Below, piece after piece: positions 15,085-23,644 of a stretch of DNA of 64,000 nt (the first letter of the stretch is position 1; every line of letters starts with the position of its first letter). The translations under genes were made by a program, and so were the position numbers. Where the stretch lies: the NCBI RefSeq assembly GCF_002848265.1, contig NZ_CP025422.1:1766727-1830726 (forward strand), given 5' to 3'. This stretch comes from Zhihengliuella sp. ISTPL4 (GTDB lineage: Bacteria; Actinomycetota; Actinomycetes; Actinomycetales; Microbacteriaceae). The notes beneath the pieces are model-generated. The model made no database searches and was not told the DNA's origin. It was given only the letters and a program-made list of their open reading frames with translations.

Positions 15085-16673
15085 GCGGGAACCTCTTTCC
15101 TGCTCCGGGGGAAACGGACGGTGACGGTGGTGCCGACGCCGACCTCGCTGGCCACGAGGATGATGCCGTCGTGCGCGACGACGATGTCGCGGGCGATGCC
15201 CATGCCGAGCCCGGTACCGGCGATTCCGCCGCGCACGGCGCCGTCGGCGCGGAAGTACGGCTCGAACAGGCGCGGCAGGTCCTCCTCGGCGATACCGATG
15301 CCCGTGTCGGTCACCGTGATCTCGGCATGCTCGTCGGACTCCGCCAGACGCACGGTGATACGCCCGCCCGCGGAGGTGTACTTCACGGCGTTGCCCAGCA
15401 GGTTGTCCAGGACCTGACGCAAGCGGAAAGCATCACCCGTGATCACCATGCGGGCCACCCCGTCGAGCACCAGGTCCTGGCGGGCCGCGCCCATCAACGG
15501 CGCGAACGAGGCGGCGGACTCCTCGACGACGACACGCAGGTCCACCGGCTCGAACGGGTCGTGAGAGGTCCGGCCGGTCTGCGCCTGCATGCTCGTGACG
15601 AGATCCTGCATCCGCTCTCCCGCGTTCGCGATGATGTCGATCTGTGCCGGCACCCGCCCTGGGAGGTCATCGCGCTCCCGCAGGAGCTCGACGTGACCGA
15701 TGATCGCGGTGAGCGGGTTGCGCAGCTCATGGGAGATGACGGCCGTGAGGGCACGGCGCTCCTCCGCCGCCTCCAGGAGGGCGGTGACGTCGTCGATGAC
15801 GACGAGGGTGATGCGCTCCCCCTCCCTGGCGCCGGCGATCGGCTGCGTGGTCACGGCGAGCGCATGCCACTGCCCCGCGCCGTCGTACAGCCACACCCGT
15901 TCCTCCCGCATCTGCTCCCCCGCCGCCGCCCTCGCGAGGGTGGTGCGCTCCGGAACCAGAGCGGCGCCGCGCCGTGCGTCGTACTCGACCGAGGCGGATG
16001 GCAGCGCCGCCCCGAAACGGTCCCGCCCGTAGAGTGCGCGGTAAGCGTCGTTCATCTGCAGGATGCGGCCCTCCGCGGTGACCACGACCAGCGCGACACC
16101 CAGCGCGTCGATGATCTGCGTGACGCGCTGTTGGTTCGTCTCGGCGCGCTCCGCCGCCCTGTTGACCTGCTCCGAGCGTCGCTGCAGCAGTCGTCTCGCC
16201 GCACCGGAGCGCTGTGCACCGATGCGGACGGTCACGCCGAGGAAGCTCAGCGTGATGACGACCGTGAGCACCCGCAGCAGGACGTCAGCCGGTTCCCCCG
16301 AGCGGTCCGCGAAGAACACCAGGCACCCGCCGCTGAACACGATGCCCACGAACACCCACGGCATCGAGAAGTAGGTCGCCAGCCACACGACCGGGAACAC
16401 CCAGAGGAAGCCCAGCCGGAGATCCGGGACATTCGTCGTCAATCCGACGCCCAGAACATCCAGCAGCGGGAGCACCGCGACCGCCGCCCGCGGGAGACGC
16501 TGCCATGGCACCATGAGAGCCACCAGGGTGGTGACGACGATGAGCCCGATTCCCGCCACGAACAGCGGCATCGCGAGGGTCTGCGGCCGGAAGCCCGCGA
16601 CCATCACCACGATGGCGACGATGCTCGCGGTGAACACCAGCTGCCACCGCCAGATCGAGACCGTGCGGATCAT
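15081..16673 (-). CDS. membrane sensor histidine kinase with PAS domain
   Basis: The protein has about 530 residues. Roughly six N-terminal membrane helices (to about 160) are followed by a linker coiled coil and a PAS domain (RVTQIIDALGVALVVVTAEG). A HisKA domain follows with phospho-acceptor His in VISHELRNPLTAIIGH, then an HATPase domain with N-box NLLGNAVKYTS, DTGIGIAEEDLPRLFEPYF and GTGLGMGIARDI. GGGAGG precedes ATG 16673; a TTG at 16676 is an alternative start. It is co-transcribed with the degenerate GGDEF gene and has no response regulator in its own operon. The nearest is the orphan-looking regulator at 16883-17728 on the same strand, 210 bp upstream. Confidence 0.92.
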   Translation of the reverse strand: MIRTVSIWRWQLVFTASIVAIVVMVAGFRPQTLAMPLFVAGIGLIVVTTLVALMVPWQRLPRAAVAVLPLLDVLGVGLTTNVPDLRLGFLWVFPVVWLATYFSMPWVFVGIVFSGGCLVFFADRSGEPADVLLRVLTVVITLSFLGVTVRIGAQRSGAARRLLQRRSEQVNRAAERAETNQQRVTQIIDALGVALVVVTAEGRILQMNDAYRALYGRDRFGAALPSASVEYDARRGAALVPERTTLARAAAGEQMREERVWLYDGAGQWHALAVTTQPIAGAREGERITLVVIDDVTALLEAAEERRALTAVISHELRNPLTAIIGHVELLRERDDLPGRVPAQIDIIANAGERMQDLVTSMQAQTGRTSHDPFEPVDLRVVVEESAASFAPLMGAARQDLVLDGVARMVITGDAFRLRQVLDNLLGNAVKYTSAGGRITVRLAESDEHAEITVTDTGIGIAEEDLPRLFEPYFRADGAVRGGIAGTGLGMGIARDIVVAHDGIILVASEVGVGTTVTVRFPRSRKEVPA

Positions 16674-16842
16674 CAAGGCCCGCCTCCCGGTCGATCCTCA
16701 GCATTCACGCAAGATTACTCAAAGATCGCCACTTCCCGCTCTTCAGGCGGCCTTCGCGGCCTACGATTCTGAGTGGGAGCCGACGCTGCGACTGGGGATT
16801 TCGCAGAAGCTGGGGCCGCGCGAGTGGGGATTCGCAGGCATC

Positions 16843-16872
16843 CGGGGCCGCGGTGGGGGAGCCGCGGCCTCG
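16843..16872 (-). terminator. hairpin downstream of the response regulator gene
   Basis: GGCCGCGG at 16846-16853 pairs perfectly with CCGCGGCC at 16862-16869 around an 8-base loop, extendable outward with a G-U and two G-C pairs. It lies just past the response regulator stop and before the histidine kinase gene. No U-tract follows, so termination may be partial. The rest of the gap (16677-16842) shows only short imperfect repeats of AGTGGGGATTCGCAG type and no gene. Confidence 0.45.
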
Positions 16873-16882
16873 ACCCCTTTGT

Positions 16883-17728
16883 TCAGACGTGCCGGTCGTC
16901 GGATGTGAGGCGGTATCCGACGCCGCGCACCGTCTCGATGTAGCGCGGGGCGGTCGGGCTGTCGCGGAGCTTCCGACGAAGGTTGGCCATATGGGTCTCG
17001 ATGGCCCGTTTGTCCGGCTCGCTCACCCGGTCATGCGCGTCACCGGCGGGCCCACGGAGCCCGAGGGCGAGGTCGGCCTTGCTGCACACCCTGCGGCCGG
17101 CTTCGAGAAGCGCGGCGAGCAGGTCGAACTCCGTGGGGGTGAGCTCGACGGGGCGCTGGGCGACGAGGACGAGGCGCGTGTCGAGATCGAGGCTGAGGTC
17201 GCGGTGCACGAGCCCGCGCCACGTGGCGACGGTGGCGTCAGCGGCCGCCGCGACCGGCAGCGGGACGCTCGGCGTCGTGGGCGGAGCCGCGGGGGCGGGG
17301 ATCGCCGGCGCGGGGGCGGCGAGCGGGGCCTGCTCCGTGGCGGACGTGCGGGTGCGGCGGAGCAGCGCTTCGATGCGCGCCCGCAGCTCGCGCGGCCGGA
17401 AGGGCTTGACGAGGTACTCGTCGGCGCCGGACGTGAGGCCGAGGACCACGTCCGATTCCTCGGCCAGGGCGGACAGCATGATGATGAAGGTGTCGCTGAC
17501 CTGGCGGATGCGCCGCGCGACCTCGAAGCCGTCGATGCCGGGGAGGTTGATGTCGAGCGTCGTGATGACCGGACGATGCGCTGCCACGGCCGCGAGGCCC
17601 TCGGGCCCGGAGCCCGCCAGCACGGTCCGGAAACCGGCGGCGAGGAAGACCTCGTCGAGGAGGGACTGCACACCAGGGTCGTCTTCGATGATGACCGCGA
17701 CCAGCGGCGCGCCCTGGCCCGCCGTCAC
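16883..17728 (-). CDS. OmpR-family response regulator
   Basis: The 281-residue protein has a receiver domain (about 8-125) with acidic residues E15-D16-D17, phospho-acceptor D59 in TTLDINLPG and the conserved VKPF lysine. An Ala/Pro-rich linker of about 40 residues follows. A winged-helix effector (about 180-275) carries VELTPTEFDLLAALLEAGRR and the ending RYIETVRGVGYRL. The GTG start overlaps the tsaE stop by GTGA, so it is the fourth gene of acpS-alr-tsaE. The neighbouring histidine kinase, on the same strand downstream, is its likely partner. Confidence 0.9.
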   Translation of the reverse strand: MTAGQGAPLVAVIIEDDPGVQSLLDEVFLAAGFRTVLAGSGPEGLAAVAAHRPVITTLDINLPGIDGFEVARRIRQVSDTFIIMLSALAEESDVVLGLTSGADEYLVKPFRPRELRARIEALLRRTRTSATEQAPLAAPAPAIPAPAAPPTTPSVPLPVAAAADATVATWRGLVHRDLSLDLDTRLVLVAQRPVELTPTEFDLLAALLEAGRRVCSKADLALGLRGPAGDAHDRVSEPDKRAIETHMANLRRKLRDSPTAPRYIETVRGVGYRLTSDDRHV

Positions 17729-18216
17729 GACCGCTCCTCGCGGGCGATGGTGACGAAGCGCGGGGCGTCGGCATCCAGCTCGGAGGGGTCCAGGTCGTCG
17801 TCCTCGCCGGATCCGACGGGGCGCTCGATCTCGATGTCCCACCAGGCGTCGGCGAGCTCCTCCGCCATGCCGCGGCCCCACTCCACGACCACCACCGACC
17901 GCTCCAGGTCGAGATCCAGGTCGTCGAGCTCGGCGGCGGAGCCGAGACGGTAGGCGTCGACGTGGACCAGCGGCGCGCGGCCCCCGAGCGACGGATGCGT
18001 GCGGGCGATCACGAAAGTCGGACTCTGCACCGGGCCCCGCACGCCGAGACCTTCGGCCAGGCCGCGGGTGAACGTGGTCTTGCCCGCCCCCAACGGTCCG
18101 GTGAGGATGAGCAGATCCCCCGGCTCGAGCTGCTCGCCGATGCGCAGGCCGAGCTGCTCCATCTCCTCCGCGGTGGCGATCCGGCGGCGTCCGAGGAACG
18201 CCGGATCCAGGCTCAC
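17725..18216 (-). CDS. tsaE: tRNA t6A modification ATPase TsaE
   Basis: TsaE is the ATPase of the TsaBDE complex that makes N6-threonylcarbamoyl-adenosine at tRNA position 37. The 163-residue protein has a Walker A motif GPLGAGKTT at 40-48, the QSPTFVIARTH segment, HVDAYRL and VVVVEWGRG, all family hallmarks. The C-terminal tail is Asp/Glu-rich. It overlaps alr upstream (ATGA) and the response regulator downstream. The alr-tsaE order is frequent in actinobacteria; tsaB and tsaD usually follow, but here a response regulator does. Confidence 0.93.
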   Translation of the reverse strand: MSLDPAFLGRRRIATAEEMEQLGLRIGEQLEPGDLLILTGPLGAGKTTFTRGLAEGLGVRGPVQSPTFVIARTHPSLGGRAPLVHVDAYRLGSAAELDDLDLDLERSVVVVEWGRGMAEELADAWWDIEIERPVGSGEDDDLDPSELDADAPRFVTIAREERS

Positions 18217-19319
18217 GTCGTCCTCCGTGGAACCCGGTGCCCGATACGCGTGACGATCTCGTAGCCGATGGTGCCGGCGGCCTCCGCCCAGTCCGCGGCC
18301 GAGGGCACGCCGAGGGTCGGGTCCCCGAAGAGCGTGACCTCGTCGCCCACGGCGACCGGGGCATCTCCGACGTCCACGATGAACTGATCCATCGCGATCC
18401 GTCCGACGTTCGTGTACCGACGGCCGCCGATCGACACCGGAAGCCGTCCGGAGGCGCTGCGGGGCACGCCGTCGGCGTAGCCCAGCGGGACCAGCGCCAG
18501 CGTGGTCTCCCGGTCCGTGCGGTGCGCGTAGTCGTAGGACACCCCGGTGCCGGCGGGGACACGGCGCACGGCGGCCACGGCGCCGCGCAAGGTCATGGCC
18601 GGGCGCAGACCCAGTTCCGCGGAGGAGCGGTCATCGAAGGGGGAGACGCCGTAGGCTCCGATGCCGATGCGGACGGCGTCCAGACGCGTTTCCGGCAGGT
18701 CGATCGCGGCGGCCGTCGCGGCGATGTGGCGGATCTCGGGACGGACGCCGAGGGCGGCGGCCTGCGTCACCCCCTCCTCGAAGCGGGCGAGCGCGGCGCG
18801 GTCGTCGGCGGGCGAGGCGTTGGAGAGGTGGCTGAAGAGCCCGACGACGCGGACCCGTCCGATGCGCTCCAGACGAGCGGCCTCGGCGAGCACCCTCCCC
18901 CAGTCGTCGGGGGCGATGCCGTTCCGCGACAGGCCGGTCTCGAGCTTCAGATGCACGGCGACGGGGCGGTCGGCGGACGCGGCGGCGGCTGCCGCCTGCA
19001 GCTGGTCGTACGACGAGATACCGAGCTCGATCCCCTCGGCCGCTGCCTGCACGAACCGCTCTCCCGGCGCATGCAGCCAGGCCACGATGGGGGCGTGCAC
19101 GCCCTGACGGCGCAGCTCCAGCGCCTCAGGGATCTCGGCCACACCGAGGCGGGTGGCGCCGGCGGAGAGCGCGGCCACGGCGGTCGCGGCCGCTCCGTGC
19201 CCGTACGCGTTCGCCTTGACGACGACGAGTACCTCCACGCCGGTGAGGCGGCGGAAGTGCCGCACGTTGTCGGCGATGGCATCCAGGTCGATCGTGGCCT
19301 CGCGGAAAGGGACGGTCAC
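18213..19319 (-). CDS. alr: alanine racemase
   Basis: PLP enzyme that converts L-alanine to D-alanine for peptidoglycan. The 368-residue protein carries the PLP lysine K35 in VVVKANAYGHG, the GVSYDYAHRT segment with the second catalytic tyrosine, and RIAMDQFIVDVGD. It overlaps acpS upstream and tsaE downstream by 4 bases each, so expression is coupled to both. Length matches the family. Confidence 0.96.
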   Translation of the reverse strand: MTVPFREATIDLDAIADNVRHFRRLTGVEVLVVVKANAYGHGAAATAVAALSAGATRLGVAEIPEALELRRQGVHAPIVAWLHAPGERFVQAAAEGIELGISSYDQLQAAAAAASADRPVAVHLKLETGLSRNGIAPDDWGRVLAEAARLERIGRVRVVGLFSHLSNASPADDRAALARFEEGVTQAAALGVRPEIRHIAATAAAIDLPETRLDAVRIGIGAYGVSPFDDRSSAELGLRPAMTLRGAVAAVRRVPAGTGVSYDYAHRTDRETTLALVPLGYADGVPRSASGRLPVSIGGRRYTNVGRIAMDQFIVDVGDAPVAVGDEVTLFGDPTLGVPSAADWAEAAGTIGYEIVTRIGHRVPRRTT

Positions 19320-19675
19320 AGCGGGGCTCCTTCGGCGACGACGAACGCGGCGGCGAGGCCGGCGTCGTGGGTGAGGGTCAGATGCAGCGTGCGGATGCCG
19401 CGCTCCTCGACCACCGCGGCGGTGGAGCCGGACAGGACGAAGTGCGGTCGTCCCGAGGGCTCGGAAGCGATCTCGATCTCGGTCCAGTGCACGCCGTCGG
19501 AGCCGCCGAGAGCTTTGATCAGTGCCTCCTTCGCGGCGTAACGGGCAGCCAGCGACGGCAGCCGGAGCTCGCGCTCGGAGGGAGCGAACAGCCGCTCCCG
19601 CAGCCGGGGGGTCCTGGTCATCGTGCGCTCGAACCGCGGGATGTCCACGAGGTCGATGCCGGTGCCGATGATCAC
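19316..19675 (-). CDS. acpS: holo-[acyl-carrier-protein] synthase
   Basis: Transfers 4'-phosphopantetheine from CoA to the acyl-carrier protein. The 119-residue protein has the metal-binding opening MIIGTGIDLVDIPRFER with D8, and the second motif AARYAAKEALIKALG with its glutamate. It starts with GTG, and a TAGGCT box sits 6 nt upstream, so the transcript may be leaderless. It is the first gene of acpS-alr-tsaE-response regulator. Confidence 0.95.
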   Translation of the reverse strand: MIIGTGIDLVDIPRFERTMTRTPRLRERLFAPSERELRLPSLAARYAAKEALIKALGGSDGVHWTEIEIASEPSGRPHFVLSGSTAAVVEERGIRTLHLTLTHDAGLAAAFVVAEGAPL

Positions 19676-19681
19676 GCGTTC

Positions 19682-19687
19682 AGCCTA
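19682..19687 (-). promoter_or_regulatory. -10 element of putative leaderless acpS promoter
   Basis: Minus-strand TAGGCT ends 6 nt before the GTG of acpS. It matches the actinobacterial TANNNT -10. No clear TTGAC-type -35 is visible 17-18 bp upstream. The context GTAGGCTGAACG is nearly identical to that of csrA. Confidence 0.45.
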
Positions 19688-19720
19688 CTCGGGCTTCCCC
19701 ATCCACCCCTCTACGAACGC

Positions 19721-19754
19721 CCCACCCCTCTGCGTGCACACGCAGAGGGGTGGG
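19721..19754 (-). terminator. terminator hairpin of glmS
   Basis: CCCACCCCTCTGCGTG at 19721-19736 pairs perfectly with 19739-19754 (16 pairs around a 2-base centre). It lies between the glmS stop and the acpS promoter. A second copy of CCACCCCTCT at 19703-19712 could compete for pairing with the 3' arm. There is no U-tract. Confidence 0.7.
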
Positions 19755-19780
19755 AGGAACACAAGGGGGTGGGTCGGCGG

Positions 19781-21628
19781 TCACTCCACCGTGACGGACT
19801 TCGCGAGGTTGCGCGGCTGGTCCACGTCGAGGCCCTTGGCGGTGGCCAGCGCCATCGCGAAGATCTGCAACGGGACCACGGCGAGCAGCGGCTCGAACAT
19901 GGGGCCGGCCAGCGGGATGTGGATGACCTCGTCCGCGAACGGCAGCACGGCGGCGTCGCCCTCCTCCGCCACGACGATGATGCGGGCGCCGCGGGCGCGG
20001 ATCTCTTGGATGTTGGAGACGACCTTGGAGTGCACGAGCGCGGAGTGCCGCGGCGACGGCACGAGAACGAAGACCGGCTGCCCGGGCTCGATCAGGGCGA
20101 TCGGACCGTGCTTGAGTTCACCGGCGGCGAAGCCCTCCGCGTGGATGTAGGAGATCTCCTTGAGCTTCAGCGCTCCCTCGAGGGCGATCGGATAGCCGAC
20201 GTGACGACCGAGGAACAGGACCGAACGGGTGTCGGCCATCCAGCCGGCGAGCTGGGAGACGTGCTCGTGCTCGCTCTCCAGCACCTTCGCGATCTTCTCC
20301 GGCAGCGCGGCGAGCTCCTCGACGTCCGTGGACGCGTCGGCGACGACACCGCGGACGCGGCCCATGTGCAGGCCGAGCAGCAGGAGGGCCGTGATCTGGG
20401 CGGAGAACGCCTTCGTCGAAGCCACGGCCACCTCCGGCCCGGCGTGGGTGTACACGACAGCGTCGGACTCACGCGGGATGGTCGCGCCCTGCGTGTTGCA
20501 CACCGAGAGCGTGCGGGCGCCGCGCTCTCTGGCGTACTTCACGGCCATCAGCGTGTCCATGGTCTCGCCGGACTGGCTGATCGAGATCACGAGCGTGTCC
20601 GTGCCGATGACCGGGTCGCGGTAACGGAACTCGTGAGCGAGTTCGACATCGACCGCCACACGCGCCCACTGCTCGATCGCGTACTTGCCGACGAGGGCCG
20701 CGTAGGAGGCCGTGCCGCAGGCGGTGATGATGACGCGGTTGATGCCGAGGAACAGCTCGTCGAGGCCGTCGAGCTCCGGGATCACGACCTGCCCGTCGTG
20801 GATGCGGCCGCGGATGGTGTTCGCGACGGCCTCGGGCTGCTCGGCGACCTCCTTGGCCATGAAGCTCGACCATCCGCCCTTCTCGGCGGCGGCGGCGTCC
20901 CAGGAGACGTCGAAGGGCTCGGCGGTGACGGGGGTGCCGGCGAAGTCGGTCACGGTCACCGCGTCCGGGGTGATCGAGACGATCTGGTCCTGACCGATCG
21001 CGAGCGCCTTGCGAGTGTGCTCGACGAACGCGGCGACGTCGGAGCCGAGGAAGTTCTCCCCCTCGCCGAGGCCGATGACGAGAGGCGAGTTGCGCCGCGC
21101 GCCGACGACGAGACCCGGGTGGTCCTGATGCATGGCGAGGAGCGTGAAGGCCCCCTCGAGGCGGTTGACGACCGCCCGGAACGCGAGGGCGAGATCGCCG
21201 CCGTTGCTCGCGTACTCGCGGCCGAGCAGCGCCGCGGCGACCTCGGTGTCCGTCTCGCTGCGGAAGGCGACGCCGGCGGCGAGGAGCTCGTCGCGCAGGG
21301 CGGCGAAGTTCTCGATGATGCCGTTGTGAATCACCGCGAGTTTGTCATCGTCGGCGAGATGCGGGTGGGCGTTGACGTCGGTCGGACCGCCGTGGGTCGC
21401 CCAGCGCGTGTGCCCGATGCCGGTCGTGCCGTCGGCAAGCGGGGCGTCGCCGAGCGAGTCGCGCAGCATGGCCAGCTTGCCCGCCTTCTTGCGCATACCC
21501 AGCGTTCCCTCGCCGTCGATCACCGCGATGCCCGCGGAGTCATAGCCGCGGTACTCGAGCCTGGCGAGTCCGGCGAGAAGGATGTCCTGGCTGGGCCGCG
21601 GGCCCACGTATCCGACGATTCCACACAT
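19781..21628 (-). CDS. glmS: glutamine-fructose-6-phosphate aminotransferase GlmS
   Basis: Makes glucosamine-6-phosphate from fructose-6-phosphate and glutamine, the first committed step to UDP-GlcNAc. The 615-residue protein has the glutaminase nucleophile C2 in MCGIVGYVGPR and LARLEYRGYDSAGIAV, then two SIS isomerase domains (about 290-430 and 460-605). The C-terminus DQPRNLAKSVTVE is typical. It is 63 bp downstream of coaA, but a TACCCT box 7 nt from its ATG suggests its own leaderless promoter. No glmS ribozyme-like leader exists. Its product feeds the amino-sugar glycan genes nearby. Confidence 0.97.
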   Translation of the reverse strand: MCGIVGYVGPRPSQDILLAGLARLEYRGYDSAGIAVIDGEGTLGMRKKAGKLAMLRDSLGDAPLADGTTGIGHTRWATHGGPTDVNAHPHLADDDKLAVIHNGIIENFAALRDELLAAGVAFRSETDTEVAAALLGREYASNGGDLALAFRAVVNRLEGAFTLLAMHQDHPGLVVGARRNSPLVIGLGEGENFLGSDVAAFVEHTRKALAIGQDQIVSITPDAVTVTDFAGTPVTAEPFDVSWDAAAAEKGGWSSFMAKEVAEQPEAVANTIRGRIHDGQVVIPELDGLDELFLGINRVIITACGTASYAALVGKYAIEQWARVAVDVELAHEFRYRDPVIGTDTLVISISQSGETMDTLMAVKYARERGARTLSVCNTQGATIPRESDAVVYTHAGPEVAVASTKAFSAQITALLLLGLHMGRVRGVVADASTDVEELAALPEKIAKVLESEHEHVSQLAGWMADTRSVLFLGRHVGYPIALEGALKLKEISYIHAEGFAAGELKHGPIALIEPGQPVFVLVPSPRHSALVHSKVVSNIQEIRARGARIIVVAEEGDAAVLPFADEVIHIPLAGPMFEPLLAVVPLQIFAMALATAKGLDVDQPRNLAKSVTVE

Positions 21629-21635
21629 GCCGATA

Positions 21636-21641
21636 AGGGTA
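21636..21641 (-). promoter_or_regulatory. -10 element of putative leaderless glmS promoter
   Basis: Minus-strand TACCCT with 7 nt to the ATG of glmS. The -35 region is weak (GACGAC at 17-bp spacing). Position would place the transcription start at or within 2 nt of the start codon. Confidence 0.35.
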
Positions 21642-21691
21642 AGCGGGAATTTTTGCGAGTCGTCCGAACATACGCGCGCTGTCGGTGGCGG

Positions 21692-22645
21692 TCAGAGTTT
21701 GCGAAGGAGCACGCTCTCCACGTCGTGATCGGCGCCCTTCCGGAGGACCAGTCGCGCGCGATGCCGGGTGGGCATGACGTTCTCGACGAGGTTCGGCATG
21801 TTGATCTCGTTCCAGTACCCCAGTGCCGTGGTGATCGCCTCCTCGTCGGTGAGGTGCGCGAACACGTTGAAGTACGAGGACGGGTTGCTGAAGGCGCCCT
21901 GCCGCAGGGCGAGGAACCGGTCGACGTACCACTTCTCGATGTGCGAGGTGTCGGCGTCCACGAAGATCGAGAAGTCGAAGAGGTCGCTGACGGCGACGTC
22001 GTTGGGCGCGGGCGGAGGCTGCAGGACGTTGAGCCCCTCGACGATCACGACGTCCGGTCGGCGCACCACGACGTGCGCGTCCGGCACGATGTCGTAGCGC
22101 ATGTGCGAGTAGAACGGCGCCCGCACCTCCGGCGCCCCGCTCTTGACCTCCGTGAGGAACTCGATCAGGGCCCGGCGGTCATACGACTCGGGGAAGCCCT
22201 TGCGGTCCATGAGGCCACGACGCTCGAGTTCGGCGTTCGGGTAGAGGAAGCCGTCCGTCGTGACGAGTTCCACGCGTGGCGTCCCCGGCCACCGGCTCAT
22301 AAGCTCACGGAGGAGCCGGGCGATCGTCGACTTGCCCACCGCCACGGAGCCGGCGACACCGACGACGAACGGCGTCGTGGTGTCGTCCTCCTGGAGGAAC
22401 GTCGACGTCGCGGCGCCGAGTTGCTTCGTCGCGCTGGCGTACAGGCTCAGCAGCCGGCTCAACGGGAGGTAGACCTCGCGTACCTCGGTGAGATCGAGCC
22501 GGTCGCCGATGCCGCGCAGCTCGACGACCTCCGTCTCGGTGAGCGGCTGGTCGAGTCCGGCGGCGAGACGTGCCCACTCCGCGCGCCCGATCTCCCGGTA
22601 CGGCGACAGCGGCAGCGTGGGGTCGGCGGTGGTCACGTCGTCCAT
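21692..22645 (-). CDS. coaA: type I pantothenate kinase CoaA
   Basis: Phosphorylates pantothenate, the first and regulated step of coenzyme A synthesis. The 317-residue protein has the P-loop [17 protein letters not shown] (about 95-112), [13 protein letters not shown] and the [20 protein letters not shown] segment typical of bacterial type I enzymes. It ends with a basic-to-acidic tail, [13 protein letters not shown]. It is divergent from the Ppx-like gene with only 28 bp between starts. Confidence 0.96.
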   Translation of the reverse strand: MDDVTTADPTLPLSPYREIGRAEWARLAAGLDQPLTETEVVELRGIGDRLDLTEVREVYLPLSRLLSLYASATKQLGAATSTFLQEDDTTTPFVVGVAGSVAVGKSTIARLLRELMSRWPGTPRVELVTTDGFLYPNAELERRGLMDRKGFPESYDRRALIEFLTEVKSGAPEVRAPFYSHMRYDIVPDAHVVVRRPDVVIVEGLNVLQPPPAPNDVAVSDLFDFSIFVDADTSHIEKWYVDRFLALRQGAFSNPSSYFNVFAHLTDEEAITTALGYWNEINMPNLVENVMPTRHRARLVLRKGADHDVESVLLRKL

Positions 22646-22661
22646 CGTAACCGCGCGCGAG

Positions 22662-22667
22662 TATCCT
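22662..22667. promoter_or_regulatory. shared -10 region of divergent coaA and ppx-like genes
   Basis: On the plus strand TATCCT ends 6 nt before the GTG of the ppx-like gene. The overlapping minus-strand sequence GGATACT can act as a -10 for coaA. Both starts would be nearly leaderless, and the two promoters would compete for the same DNA. Confidence 0.35.
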
Positions 22668-22673
22668 CATCCC

Positions 22674-23609
22674 GTGCGCCTCGGAGTCCTCGACATCGGA
22701 TCCAACACCGTTCACATGCTCGCGGCCGACGTGCGCCCCGGCGGACGACCGCTCGCGACGACGAGCGACCGGACGGTGCTCCGGCTCATGCGATACCTCG
22801 AACCCGACGGGGCGATCGCGGAGGAGGGTGTGCGCGCCCTGGAGGCGGCCGTCGCCCAGGCGCGCCGCGTCGCGGAGGCGGAACGCGTCGACGCACTCCT
22901 CGCCACCGCCACGAGCGCCGTGCGGGATGCGCGCAACGGCGACGAGGTGATCGGCCGCATCGAGGCCGTGCTGGGCCAGCCGCTCCAGGTGCTCGACGGG
23001 GAGACCGAGGCGGAGCTCACCTTCCTCGCCGTGCGCCGGTGGTTCGGGTGGTCGGCCGGTCAGCTCCTGCTCCTCGATATCGGCGGCGGCTCGCTGGAGA
23101 TCGCCGCGGGCGCCGAGGAACTCCCGGATGCGGCGGCTTCCGTCCCGCTCGGCGCCGGGCGCATGACGGTGCAGTTCCTCCCGCAGGACCCGCCCGGCGA
23201 GGAGGACGTGGAGCGGCTTCGGGTGCACGCGATGACGACAGTGACCGGCGTCGCCGCGCGCTTCGCCGCGCTCCCCCGCCCCGACCACGTCGTCGGATCG
23301 TCCAAGGCCATCCGCTCCCTCGCCCGCCTCGTCGGATACCCCGTTCCCGGTTGGTCCGGGATCGAGCGGATGCTGCTGCCGCGGACGGCGCTCGGAGCAT
23401 GGATCCCGCGCTTGGCGCGCCTTCCCGCGTCGGCGCGGCAGGAGTTGCCCGGCATCACACCCGACCGGACGTTCCAGATCGTCGCAGCGGCGGTGTCCCT
23501 GCACGCGGCGATGACGGCGCTCGACGTGGAGGAGCTGGAGGTGTCGCCGTGGGCGCTGCGCGAAGGCGTCCTGCTGCGGTACATCGAGGAGCAGGGCGGC
23601 CGACCCTGA
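22674..23609 (+). CDS. Ppx/GppA family exopolyphosphatase-like phosphatase
   Basis: Member of the family that hydrolyses polyphosphate or pppGpp. With the GTG at 22674 it has 311 residues. It opens RLGVLDIGSNTVHMLAADV with the phosphate-1 loop of the actin-like ATPase fold, and has DGETEAELTFLA, LLLLDIGGGSLEIAAG (phosphate-2) and a GSSKAIRSLARL-type adenosine motif. The C-terminal HD-like domain of long Ppx proteins is missing, as in actinobacterial Ppx1/2 proteins, some of which prefer short polyphosphate. Which substrate is used cannot be read from the sequence. Confidence 0.88.
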   Translation: MRLGVLDIGSNTVHMLAADVRPGGRPLATTSDRTVLRLMRYLEPDGAIAEEGVRALEAAVAQARRVAEAERVDALLATATSAVRDARNGDEVIGRIEAVLGQPLQVLDGETEAELTFLAVRRWFGWSAGQLLLLDIGGGSLEIAAGAEELPDAAASVPLGAGRMTVQFLPQDPPGEEDVERLRVHAMTTVTGVAARFAALPRPDHVVGSSKAIRSLARLVGYPVPGWSGIERMLLPRTALGAWIPRLARLPASARQELPGITPDRTFQIVAAAVSLHAAMTALDVEELEVSPWALREGVLLRYIEEQGGRP

Positions 23610-23633
23610 GAGGGCTGCACGGGCGCCGCGGAT

Positions 23634-23639
23634 AACATG
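23634..23639 (+). promoter_or_regulatory. -10 element before the VanZ gene
   Basis: TAACAT lies about 5 nt before the ATG of the VanZ gene, in the 35-bp gap after the ppx-like gene. It fits TANNNT and again suggests a leaderless start. No -35 is obvious, so this is tentative. Confidence 0.3.
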
Positions 23640-23644
23640 ACGCC

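Noticed and set aside
21629..21691. glmS ribozyme/riboswitch leader
   Set aside because: The gap is only 63 bp and a -10 box lies 7 nt from the start codon, leaving no room for a ribozyme.
19367..23635. A very long open frame on the plus strand opposite acpS, glmS and coaA
   Set aside because: It is antisense to strongly conserved genes and its translation is Arg/Asp/Gly-rich without any motif. Long antisense frames are expected at this GC content.
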